A stretch of 41,228 nt of DNA from Deltaproteobacteria bacterium (GTDB taxonomy: Bacteria; Desulfobacterota; BSN033; WVXP01), in assembly GCA_019308905.1 (NCBI GenBank), contig JAFDHF010000048.1, positions 1 to 41,228 of the forward strand. Reading direction: 5' to 3'. The notes beneath the pieces are model-generated. The model had not been told where the DNA came from and searched no databases. It saw nothing but the letters and a program-made list of their open reading frames with translations. The position numbers were made by a program, and so were the translations under genes. Position 1 is the stretch's first letter; each line of letters starts with the position of its first letter. Positions 1 through 7,154 of this stretch are shown here, piece after piece.

Positions 1-160
1 TAAACCCCCTTCGGCTATCCGAAGGCGATCTCTCCCCAATCCCTGGGAACCAAAGGCCACCGCGACTTTGGAGCCTCGCTGAGCAGGATATGTGAAAACC
101 CGCCCTTTGTCAACTCGTTGCATCAAAGGAGTTCTCCCGTCCTTTGGCACACTTCCTTCG

Positions 161-221
161 AGGTCTCTTGATTCTCGAGGATGTTTCTCGATTCTCAAGG
201 GGAACCCCTTGCTGCTCCAGG
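161..221 (+). repeat. Dispersed intergenic repeat, copy 1
   Basis: This segment matches the reverse complement of 7010-7070 with about 80 percent identity over some 60 bases when aligned by eye. The longest exact match is 15 bases (190-204 against 7026-7040). It ends in a perfect hairpin, CAAGGGG-AA-CCCCTTG (196-211), which is also present in copy 2 with a different loop. Both copies lie in non-coding DNA in front of a gene start. No coding potential is apparent. Confidence 0.7.
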
Positions 222-353
222 GTCCTCTGGCTCCCCTTTCTGGAGAACCGGGTCTCTCGGGTCGGACGCCTTCCTTCGAGTTCGATCTCCACAGGAGGAA
301 TCAAAGCCCGGATTCCCCGGCAACCTCCTGTCAGAACAAGGGGTGATCAATCC

Positions 354-399
354 TTGACTCTTTTCCTCTTATTGTCAATGCCTTGACGAGAGATGTCAA
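354..399. promoter_or_regulatory. Cluster of TTGAC/GTCAA half-sites
   Basis: TTGAC occurs at 354-358 and 383-387, and GTCAA at 374-378 and 395-399. The middle pair forms GTCAA-N4-TTGAC and the last pair TTGAC-N7-GTCAA, both perfect inverted repeats. The cluster lies about 130 bases upstream of the proposed kinase start and could be an operator, or chance copies of a -35 like word. No protein can be assigned to it. Confidence 0.3.
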
Positions 400-525
400 A
401 GTCCTATCGCCACAATATCCGCCATGGGGTACGGATTCCGTCCACAAGGGCCGTACCGGGAGACTAGTTATGGTATCCGATTTGCAGGCGCCTCTGTGAC
501 TTGTCGAAAACTCGGGGGGACTCAC

Positions 526-3171
526 GTGGAACTCTCTCAGAAAAAGCATCTCGAGAGGACAGTCAAGGAGGAAAGGGACAAGCTGAGAGCGATCTTCGAG
601 GGCATCGGGGACGGAATATCCGTCATCACCCGCGACCTGAGAATCTCTTACACCAACTCTATAATGAAGAGGCTTTTCGGCCAGGCGATCATCGGGCAGG
701 CCTGCCACTGGGTGTATCACGGCATGAGGCAAACGTGCAGCTGGTGCCCTGCGGTGAAGACCTTCGAAGACGGGAAGATCCACACCGCTGAAATCGGGAA
801 CCCCGGCGGAATAACCTGGGAGATTACCTCCTCCCCCATGTTCGACGAGGACGGTTCCGTCTATTCCGTCGTTGAGATTACCAGGGACATCAGCAACAGG
901 AAGAAAACAGAAGAGGCCTTGAGCCAGTCCAAACAGCATCTACAGGCGATCCTCCAGGCCATGCAGGACCTCATCTTCGTTGTCGATCGCGAGGGCAAAT
1001 GTCTCTCCTTTTTCTGGGGAAAAGAAAAGAACGATACAGATCCTTCCGAGCTGATCGGCCGGAGGGTGGACGAACTACTCCCGTCCCACGTGGCAGATGT
1101 GCTCTGGGAGAAGAGCGCAGGGGTCTTTGAGAAGGCCCAGCCAGTCGACTATGAGAGTTCCCTGTCTTGGGGTGGGAAAACCCTCTGGTTCTCCATGACC
1201 CTGAGCCCCATATTCGATCACTATGGAAATGTCTCTGCGGTCCTGGCAACCGGACGTGATATCACGGACCGGAAGCACATGGAGGATGCCCTCGATGCCG
1301 AGAGACGCCAGTTCCTGTCCATCCTCGACAGCATCGACGAGATCATCTACGTATCGGATCCCAACTCATACGAGCTGCTCTTCGCAAACAAGGCGGCGAT
1401 GAACAGATTCGGACATGGAATCGTGGGAAGGAAGTGCTTCCGGGCTCTTCACGGCAAGACCCGGCCGTGTGACTTCTGTACCAACAACAGGATCTTCGGT
1501 GAGAATCTCGGAAAGTCCTACATCTCGGAGTTCAAAAACCGGAAGAACGGCCGCCACTACCGGTGCATCGACAGGGCTATCCGCTGGCCGGACGGCCGGA
1601 TGGTTCGGTACGAAATGGCCATCGATATCACCGAAAGAGTCGAGGCCGAGAAGGCTCTCATCGAATCTGAACAGAAGTACAGGGAGCTGGTGGAACACGC
1701 AAACAGCATCATCATCAAAATGGACCTGGAAGGCAACATAACGTTCTTCAATGAATATGCCCAGAGGTTTTTCGGATTCACGGCAAGTGAGATTATGGGC
1801 AGGAACGTGGTAGGCACCATAGTGCCCCCTGAGCTGAAAGAGATGATCCTGGACATCCCCAGAAATCCGGCTAAGTATCAGGTCAATGAGAATGTGAATA
1901 TCACAAAGGACGGCCGGAAAGTGTGGGTTTCCTGGTCCAACAAGCCTATCCTCGACTCTGCCGGCAAGACCCTCGGTACCATTGCGATCGGTCACGATAT
2001 TACCGAAAGAAAGGAGATGGAAGACAGGTTCGTCCAAGCCGAGAAACTCAAGGCTCTGGGAGAGATGGCCGGTGGCGTTGCCCATGATTTCAACAACTTC
2101 CTGGCCGCTATCCTCGGTAGGGCCGAACTCATGAAACTCTACCTCACCACCCATGGGAGGAAGGAGAGGAGGAGTTCCACGAAACACCTTCTCAACGGCC
2201 TTGAGGTCATCGATCGGGCTGCCACCGACGCGGCCGAGACGGTCCGCAGGATTCAGGAGTTCACCCGGACAAAGCCTGAGAGGGATTTTGTCCAAGTGAG
2301 ACTCAACCAACTCGTTAAAGAAGTGATTGAGCTTACCCGTCCCCGGTGGAAAGACGAGGCTGAATCGAAGGGAATAAAATACACCATCAAACAAGAACTG
2401 AAAGCCAACCGGCCGGTCGCCGGTATTCCGTCTGAACTCCGGGAGGTTCTGATCAATCTCGTGATCAACGCATTCGACGCCATGCCCGGAGGCGGAGAAT
2501 TGACCATAAGAACGGAAACCGACGGTCATTTCACCAGCATCTGGGTGACAGACACCGGGATAGGGCTCACAAAGGCCACAAGAAAAAAAATATTCGATCC
2601 CTTTTTCACTACCAAGGGTCCCAAAAGCAGCGGCCTTGGCCTCAGTGTCTCTTACAGGATCGTGGAGCGCCACGGGGGAGAAATATTCGTCGCCAACGGG
2701 AGAACAAAAGGGGCGGCATTCTGCGTGAAGCTTCCAATTGCAGAAAAATTCCAGCCAAAGAACATCCAAGAAGAGGTCCCGAGTGGGGGGAAGAAGGCCG
2801 CCATTCTCGTCATCGATGACGAACCCGAGATTCGCAACAGCCTTCGCGAAATCCTCTCCCAAGAAGGTCACAGGGTGACCATAGCGGAAAGCGGGAAACA
2901 GGGGCTAGAGGCCTTCAAAACCAACCGATTCGACATGGTCCTCACCGATCTCGGAATGCCGGGAATGTCGGGCTGGCAGCTTGCCAAAGAGATCAAGGAA
3001 CTCAATCCCGCGACCCCCGTCGCCATTATCACAGGCTGGGGCCTCGATGTCGACCCTCACAAGATGCGAAACGCGGGGGTTGACCTCTTCATCGCAAAAC
3101 CCTTCAGGATCAACGACATCCGAAGATTGGTGACGAACGGCATGGAGCTCAAGAAACAGGCGGCTTCCTGA
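526..3171 (+). CDS. Multi-PAS hybrid sensor histidine kinase with C-terminal receiver
   Basis: Soluble hybrid sensor kinase of 881 residues: no signal peptide or membrane segment is visible, so it probably senses a cytoplasmic cue. Order: four PAS domains (about 12-125, 135-250, 260-385 and 390-505), a HisKA dimerisation domain with the phospho-acceptor His520 in VAHDFNN, an HATPase_c domain with the SGLGLS loop, and a receiver (about 757-873) with the acidic pair D764/D765 and acceptor Asp808 in LTDLGMPG. PAS1 and PAS3 carry the same C-x4-H-x5-C-x2-C motif. The start is a GTG with GGGGGA seven bases upstream; an in-frame ATG at 424 would add 34 residues that resemble no domain and lacks a Shine-Dalgarno site. 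It ends 10 bases from the converging tRNA-Leu. The ligand is unknown and no partner regulator is adjacent. Confidence 0.9.
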   Translation: MELSQKKHLERTVKEERDKLRAIFEGIGDGISVITRDLRISYTNSIMKRLFGQAIIGQACHWVYHGMRQTCSWCPAVKTFEDGKIHTAEIGNPGGITWEITSSPMFDEDGSVYSVVEITRDISNRKKTEEALSQSKQHLQAILQAMQDLIFVVDREGKCLSFFWGKEKNDTDPSELIGRRVDELLPSHVADVLWEKSAGVFEKAQPVDYESSLSWGGKTLWFSMTLSPIFDHYGNVSAVLATGRDITDRKHMEDALDAERRQFLSILDSIDEIIYVSDPNSYELLFANKAAMNRFGHGIVGRKCFRALHGKTRPCDFCTNNRIFGENLGKSYISEFKNRKNGRHYRCIDRAIRWPDGRMVRYEMAIDITERVEAEKALIESEQKYRELVEHANSIIIKMDLEGNITFFNEYAQRFFGFTASEIMGRNVVGTIVPPELKEMILDIPRNPAKYQVNENVNITKDGRKVWVSWSNKPILDSAGKTLGTIAIGHDITERKEMEDRFVQAEKLKALGEMAGGVAHDFNNFLAAILGRAELMKLYLTTHGRKERRSSTKHLLNGLEVIDRAATDAAETVRRIQEFTRTKPERDFVQVRLNQLVKEVIELTRPRWKDEAESKGIKYTIKQELKANRPVAGIPSELREVLINLVINAFDAMPGGGELTIRTETDGHFTSIWVTDTGIGLTKATRKKIFDPFFTTKGPKSSGLGLSVSYRIVERHGGEIFVANGRTKGAAFCVKLPIAEKFQPKNIQEEVPSGGKKAAILVIDDEPEIRNSLREILSQEGHRVTIAESGKQGLEAFKTNRFDMVLTDLGMPGMSGWQLAKEIKELNPATPVAIITGWGLDVDPHKMRNAGVDLFIAKPFRINDIRRLVTNGMELKKQAAS

Positions 3172-3181
3172 TGGTTCGTAA

Positions 3182-3265
3182 TGCCGAAGGGGGGACTCGA
3201 ACCCCCACAGGCTGTCGCCCACCACCCCCTCAAGATGGCGTGTCTACCAGTTCCACCACTTCGGC
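3182..3265 (-). tRNA. leuU: tRNA-Leu (anticodon GAG)
   Basis: On the minus strand a full cloverleaf folds: acceptor stem GCCGAAG/CTTCGGC with discriminator A, D arm with GGTAGAC, anticodon stem CCATC/GGTGG around loop TTGAGGG (anticodon GAG), a class II variable arm, and a T arm with stem GGGGG/CCCCC around TTCGAGT. The 3' CCA is not encoded. Length 84 bases. It follows secG by 56 bases on the same strand and is probably transcribed from the gap operon. Escherichia coli also has a tRNA-Leu(GAG), leuU, directly after secG, so the link appears deeply conserved. Confidence 0.95.
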
Positions 3266-3321
3266 TCTTCACGTTCTTCCCTGTGAGCCTTTCCCGTTTG
3301 TCCCGGCAGGCAAGGCCGCCG

Positions 3322-3642
3322 TCACTCGGGCGTCCTCGCCGGAGTCGTTTCCCCCTTAGCCGGAGCCCTCTCCTCGGAGACCGGCTGTCTGGTGGGGGTC
3401 AGCTTCACCCTTTGGGGAATGGACCAAAAGGCAAGCAGAAGGGATGTCAGCATGAACACGACCGCAGCCACTGTCGTGATCTTGGTGAGAAACCCCGCCG
3501 CACCCGGGCTCCCGAACAGAGTCTGGCTCGAACCCCCGAAAGCCGCCCCCATCTCGGCGCCCTTCCCCGATTGAAGGAGAATGATCAGGATGAGGGCCAA
3601 ACAGACAATTATGTGGACAATGAGGACAAAAGAAGGGAACAT
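3322..3642 (-). CDS. secG: SecG, protein translocase subunit
   Basis: Small inner-membrane subunit of the SecYEG translocon that assists SecA-driven export. The 106-residue protein has the family pattern: an N-terminal membrane helix (about 3-22, VLIVHIIVCLALILIILLQ), the conserved cytoplasmic loop QSGKGAEMGAAFGG, a second helix (about 53-73), and a Pro/Thr-rich tail that is poorly conserved in this family. It lies 36 bases after tpiA on the minus strand and just ahead of tRNA-Leu, so it is probably the last protein gene of the gap-pgk-tpiA transcript. Confidence 0.93.
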   Translation of the reverse strand: MFPSFVLIVHIIVCLALILIILLQSGKGAEMGAAFGGSSQTLFGSPGAAGFLTKITTVAAVVFMLTSLLLAFWSIPQRVKLTPTRQPVSEERAPAKGETTPARTPE

Positions 3643-3678
3643 CCGAAGCTCTCCTCTCCAAATCTCCCCCTGAGTTTA

Positions 3679-4437
3679 TCACTTTTTTTCGAATTTAACA
3701 ATTCTTGAAAAGGAATCCGCCTCGAGACTCGCCCCGCCGACGAGGGCACCGTCGATATCGGGCTGCTCCATGAGTTCTGCTATGTTTTCCGGTTTCACAC
3801 TGCCGCCGTACTGGATTCTGGTGCTCTCGGCCGTCTTCTCGCCGAACATCTCCCGGAGAACGGATCTGATCCGGCCATGCATCTCCTCAGCCTGCTGCGC
3901 GGTGGCCGTCTTGCCTGTACCGATTGCCCATACAGGCTCATAGGCCAGCACAACGGCAGGCATGCTCTCTTGAGGTATCCCCTCAAGACAGGCCCTGACC
4001 TGACCCTCGACGACCGAGGAGGCTCTCCCGGATTCCCTCTGCTCAAGGGATTCGCCCACACACACGATCGGTTCCAGTCCCCCCGCCAAAGCGGCCCGGA
4101 TCTTCCTGTTCACCGACTCGTCGGTCTCGCAGAAGTACAGGCGGCGCTCGGAGTGCCCCAGTATGACGTACCGACAACCCACATCCCTCAACATGGTCAC
4201 GGAAACCTCACCCGTGAAGGCCCCTTCCTTTTCCCAAAAGACGTCCTGAGCCGAAAGGGAGATACAGGTTCCCTGAATCTCACGACCCACCGGTAGAAGG
4301 GCGGTAAAGGGAGGGGCCACGGCGAGGTCCACGTCATCTCTCTCACCTATCAGCCGTTTTAACTCCTGTACCAGGTTCACGGCCTCCTGGACCGTCTTGT
4401 TCATCTTCCAGTTTCCCACCACAATTGGCTTCCGCAT
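3679..4437 (-). CDS. tpiA: Triose-phosphate isomerase
   Basis: Interconverts dihydroxyacetone phosphate and glyceraldehyde 3-phosphate in the cytoplasm. At 252 residues it has the usual length. Visible catalytic residues are N9 and K11 (GNWKMN), H95 (LGHSERR) and E167 (AYEPVWAIGTG), plus the C-terminal phosphate-binding YGGSV and GALVGGASL. The start chosen gives the family N-terminus MRKPIVVGNWKMN with a GGGGGA Shine-Dalgarno site upstream; an in-frame upstream ATG at 4485 would add 16 unrelated residues and overlap pgk. It follows pgk by 34 bases. Confidence 0.96.
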   Translation of the reverse strand: MRKPIVVGNWKMNKTVQEAVNLVQELKRLIGERDDVDLAVAPPFTALLPVGREIQGTCISLSAQDVFWEKEGAFTGEVSVTMLRDVGCRYVILGHSERRLYFCETDESVNRKIRAALAGGLEPIVCVGESLEQRESGRASSVVEGQVRACLEGIPQESMPAVVLAYEPVWAIGTGKTATAQQAEEMHGRIRSVLREMFGEKTAESTRIQYGGSVKPENIAELMEQPDIDGALVGGASLEADSFSRIVKFEKK

Positions 4438-4471
4438 AAGGCTGATCCCCCGTCCTACCTCACCGATCCGG

Positions 4472-5671
4472 TCATGGTGAGACATCCCTCAGTGCCTCGA
4501 TCCCCGGCAACCTCTTCCCCTCGAGAAACTCCAGGGAGGCCCCTCCTCCTGTCGAAATGTGACTTATCCCTTGAGACAGCCCCATCATCTTCACCGCCGC
4601 TACACTATCCCCTCCGCCGACTAAACTCAGAGCTTTGGACCGGGCGACCGCCTCCGCAATGCCACGGGTCCCGCGGCTGAAGGGTTCCATCTCAAAGATA
4701 CCCATAGGACCGTTCCAGACAATGGTCCTGGCCGTTTCGATCTTTTCCGAGTACAGCCGTACCGTCTCAGGGCCGATGTCGACCCCTATCCAGTCTGGAG
4801 GAAAATCCTCTGTGGCGACCACCTTCCACTTCGCCTGGGGATCTATCCTTTCAGCCACGACATGATCGACCGGCAGAAGCAGTGTGGCGCCTCTGGCTTT
4901 GGACTCTGCAAGAGTCTCACGGGCCAGCTCGATTCTCTCATCCTCCACCTTCGATCTTCCTGTTTTTCCGCCTCCCGCCCGGATAAAAGTATACGCCATA
5001 GCCCCGCCTATCAGAAAGACGGAGGCCCTGCCCAGAAGATTTTGGATTACCCCGATCTTGTCAGAAACTTTCGCCCCCCCGAGAACGGCTACAAAGGGCG
5101 CCTCGGGAGACACGAGGACCCGCTCGAGATACTCGATCTCCCTCTTCATCAAGAACCCGGCACCCTTTGTGCCGAAATAGCGCACCATGCCCACCGTGGA
5201 AGCGTGGGCCCGATGGGCGGCTCCGAAGGCGTCGTTTATGTATACCTCTGCCAGAGAAGCCAGAGCCCTGGCAAAGGTCTCATCGTTTGCCTCCTCCTCC
5301 GGGTGAAACCTCAGGTTTTCCAGGAGGATCACCCGACGCTCCCCCATCGCCTCGATCTGCCTTTCCACCCTCTCTCCCACACAGTCTTCCCCTTGGATCA
5401 CGTCCTCACCGAGAAGCTTGGAAAGCCGCCTGCTTACGGGAAGGAGGCTCAATCCGGGATCCCGCTTCCCCTTGGGTCTCCCTAGGTGTGAGGCCAGCAC
5501 CAGAAGGGCCGCACCGTTGTCCAGAGCATATCGGATAGTGGGAAGAGCTGCAAGGATACGGGTATCATCCGACACCTCGCGTTCCTTCAAGGGGACGTTG
5601 AAATCCACCCTGATGAAGACCCGCTTCCCCTGCAGGTCGATCTGATCGATGAACTTGATGGTCCCATCCAT
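4472..5671 (-). CDS. pgk: Phosphoglycerate kinase
   Basis: Transfers the acyl phosphate of 1,3-bisphosphoglycerate to ADP, the first ATP-forming step of lower glycolysis. The 399-residue protein is full length: the N-terminal substrate domain begins with [13 protein letters not shown], the hinge region carries [12 protein letters not shown], and the nucleotide-binding half ends with the GGGDS and [14 protein letters not shown] motifs. It sits between gap (12-base gap) and tpiA on the minus strand, so the three are almost certainly one transcript. Confidence 0.97.
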   Translation of the reverse strand: MDGTIKFIDQIDLQGKRVFIRVDFNVPLKEREVSDDTRILAALPTIRYALDNGAALLVLASHLGRPKGKRDPGLSLLPVSRRLSKLLGEDVIQGEDCVGERVERQIEAMGERRVILLENLRFHPEEEANDETFARALASLAEVYINDAFGAAHRAHASTVGMVRYFGTKGAGFLMKREIEYLERVLVSPEAPFVAVLGGAKVSDKIGVIQNLLGRASVFLIGGAMAYTFIRAGGGKTGRSKVEDERIELARETLAESKARGATLLLPVDHVVAERIDPQAKWKVVATEDFPPDWIGVDIGPETVRLYSEKIETARTIVWNGPMGIFEMEPFSRGTRGIAEAVARSKALSLVGGGDSVAAVKMMGLSQGISHISTGGGASLEFLEGKRLPGIEALRDVSP

Positions 5672-5683
5672 TCTTCTCTCCCA

Positions 5684-6682
5684 TCACATCGAGATGTAGG
5701 CCAGAAACTCGGCCATCCGGGTCGAGAAGCCCCACTCGTTGTCGTACCACGAGATCACCTTGACGAGATTTCCCCCCACCACCTTCGTGGAGAGGGCATC
5801 CACAATGGATGAGTAAGTACTTCCGGTGTAGTCCCTCGAGACGAGGGGTTCGTCGCTGACCGCGAGAATCCCCTTCATCGACCCGTCGGCGTATTTCCTG
5901 AAAGCCCCGTTTACAGAATCGACCGTAACAGAGGTCTTGAGGCTGCAGACCAGGTCTACAACCGAGACCGTGGGAGTGGGCACGCGTATCGCCATTCCGT
6001 CGAGCCTGCCCTTGAGTTCCGGGATGACAAGGGAGATTGCAACCGCGGCTCCGGTTGTCGTAGGAATCATGGATAGACCCGCAGCCCTGGCCCTACGCAG
6101 GTCTTTGTGGGGGAAATCGAGGATCACCTGGTCGTTGGTGTAGGCATGGGCCGTCGTCATAAGCCCATGCTCGATGCCGAACTCGTCATTGAGCACTTTG
6201 GCGATGGGCGCCAGGCAGTTGGTCGTACAGGACCCCATGGATAGAATGTGATGTGCCTCGCGGTCATACTCCTTTTCGTTGACCCCCAAGACCAATGTCT
6301 TGTCCGGATCCTTGGCCGGGGCCGAGATTACAACCTTCTTCGCCCCTGCCTCGAGATGCTTGGAAGCACTCTCCCTGTCCCGGAAGCGTCCCGTACTCTC
6401 CAAGACTACCTCCACTCCAAGGTCCTTCCAGGGCAGCTTCTTCGGCTCTCTGACGGCCAGGACCTTGACCTCGTGTCCGTCCACTACGATGGCCCCTCCC
6501 TTGGTCTCAATCTTGCCTTGATAATGTCCGTAGGTCGAATCGTACTTGAGCAGATGGCCGAGGGTCTCTGCATCGGTCAGATCGTTGACCGCGATGATCT
6601 CCAAGTCTCTACTGGCTGCCGCTGCTCGGAAAACGAGGCGCCCTATTCTTCCGAAACCATTGATACCGACCCTGACTGTCAT
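5684..6682 (-). CDS. gap: Glyceraldehyde-3-phosphate dehydrogenase, type I
   Basis: Oxidises glyceraldehyde 3-phosphate to 1,3-bisphosphoglycerate. The 332-residue protein has the Rossmann signature [11 protein letters not shown] at the N-terminus, the catalytic C152 in [12 protein letters not shown] and H179 in TTAHAYTND. Asp34 at the end of beta-2 (VNDLTD) is the usual mark of NAD rather than NADP preference. It is the first gene of the gap-pgk-tpiA-secG-leuU cluster and has a good Shine-Dalgarno site (GGGAGGAAGG) a few bases before the ATG and a sigma70-like promoter about 60-90 bases upstream. Confidence 0.97.
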   Translation of the reverse strand: MTVRVGINGFGRIGRLVFRAAAASRDLEIIAVNDLTDAETLGHLLKYDSTYGHYQGKIETKGGAIVVDGHEVKVLAVREPKKLPWKDLGVEVVLESTGRFRDRESASKHLEAGAKKVVISAPAKDPDKTLVLGVNEKEYDREAHHILSMGSCTTNCLAPIAKVLNDEFGIEHGLMTTAHAYTNDQVILDFPHKDLRRARAAGLSMIPTTTGAAVAISLVIPELKGRLDGMAIRVPTPTVSVVDLVCSLKTSVTVDSVNGAFRKYADGSMKGILAVSDEPLVSRDYTGSTYSSIVDALSTKVVGGNLVKVISWYDNEWGFSTRMAEFLAYISM

Positions 6683-6741
6683 ATTCCCTTCCTCCCCTCT
6701 TGCCCTATCTTTTGCCGTGTGCTTGGGATCTGAACTACCTA

Positions 6742-6771
6742 AATCTATCTGGATAGCGCCTCCTGAGTCAA
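6742..6771 (-). promoter_or_regulatory. Sigma70-like promoter for the gap operon
   Basis: On the minus strand TTGACT (6771-6766) is followed after 18 bases by TAGATT (6747-6742). Predicted transcription start is near 6735, giving a leader of about 50 bases before the gap ATG at 6682. Prediction is from sequence similarity only. Confidence 0.5.
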
Positions 6772-6822
6772 CTCTTTTTTCGAGTTTGCCGGCATTGGGA
6801 GAAGACGGCTATCCCTGACCGA

Positions 6823-6947
6823 GATTCGTGGGTCGTGTTCGTGATTCGTGTTCGTGATTCGTGTTCGTGATTCGTGTTCGTGGGTCGTGTTCGTGATTCG
6901 TGATTCGTGTTCGTGGGTCGTGTTCGTGACTCGTGGGTCGTGTTCGT
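6823..6947. repeat. 13-bp / 7-bp tandem repeat array
   Basis: The array reads as eight 13-base units of form GRKTCGTGTTCGT (GATTCGTGTTCGT or GGGTCGTGTTCGT) mixed with three 7-base units (GATTCGT twice, GACTCGT once). Unit starts are 6823(7), 6830, 6843, 6856, 6869, 6882, 6895(7), 6902, 6915, 6928(7) and 6935. The 13-mer is itself a 7-mer plus GTTCGT, which suggests growth by slippage. It sits about 50 bases upstream of the gap promoter. Frames read through it on the minus strand are artefacts of the repeat and are not genes. Confidence 0.92.
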
Positions 6948-7009
6948 GGGGAAGGGGCAGGAACTGCCCACCCGCGAGACTCGAGAGAGTCACCGCGTGA
7001 GCTCAGGAG

Positions 7010-7070
7010 CCTGGGAACAAGGGGTTTCCCCTTGAGAATCAAGAAATATCCTTAGAAACCAAGACACCCC
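7010..7070 (-). repeat. Dispersed intergenic repeat, copy 2 (inverted)
   Basis: Read on the minus strand this matches copy 1 at 161-221. The palindromic core is kept as CAAGGGG-TTT-CCCCTTG (7018-7034): the two arms are identical to copy 1 while the loop differs in sequence and length, as expected if the hairpin itself matters. It lies about 50 bases upstream of the promoter of the next gene. Confidence 0.7.
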
Positions 7071-7117
7071 AGGACATGTCTTCCGAGAAATGGGGGAACC
7101 CCTCTGATAAGTCTCGG

Positions 7118-7146
7118 TTGACAAAGAATGGAGGGAATCATATTTT
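7118..7146 (+). promoter_or_regulatory. Sigma70-like promoter, possibly giving a leaderless mRNA
   Basis: TTGACA (7118-7123) is a perfect -35 box, followed after exactly 17 bases by TATTTT (7141-7146). The predicted start of transcription falls at about 7153-7155, on top of the ATG at 7155, so the message may have no leader. This also argues against the in-frame ATG at 7128, which would lie inside the promoter. Confidence 0.5.
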
Positions 7147-7154
7147 TTCTGTGT

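Larger units (their letters stand above)
1..525. other. Non-coding leader upstream of the hybrid kinase
   Basis: I see no convincing gene here; the short open frames have no recognisable family and overlap repeats. It holds a perfect 7-bp hairpin at 8-25 (CCTTCGG, loop CTAT, CCGAAGG), one copy of a dispersed repeat at 161-221, an 8-bp inverted repeat (ACAGGAGG at 291-298 and CCTCCTGT at 324-331), and a cluster of TTGAC/GTCAA half-sites at 354-399 just before the kinase. No clear sigma70 promoter stands out. Confidence 0.5.
6683..7154. other. Divergent intergenic region between gap and the TPR-like gene
   Basis: No gene is supported. In order from the left it holds the gap leader and promoter, the tandem repeat array at 6823-6947, a perfect hairpin GGGCAG-GAA-CTGCCC at 6955-6969, the second copy of the dispersed repeat at 7010-7070 and the promoter of the rightward gene at 7118-7146. 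It is the most repeat-rich stretch of the window. Confidence 0.6.

Noticed and set aside
92-386. Short plus-strand open frames before the hybrid kinase
   Set aside because: They overlap the dispersed repeat and the half-site cluster in two frames, show no domain or usable ribosome binding site, and look like non-coding sequence.
1366-2871. Long open frame antisense to the hybrid kinase
   Set aside because: It is the complement of a clear kinase gene, has no family resemblance, and long antisense frames are common in DNA of this GC content.
3605-3625. DnaA-box-like word at the start of secG
   Set aside because: It is a single one-mismatch word inside a coding region and probably chance.
6823-6947. 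CRISPR array
   Set aside because: The units are 7 or 13 bases, directly abutting without unique spacers, and no cas gene is near.
6745-7042. Open frames with His/Thr/Asn/Glu-rich repeats on the minus strand
   Set aside because: They are translations of the 13/7-bp tandem repeat in several frames, have no Shine-Dalgarno site and overlap the gap promoter region.
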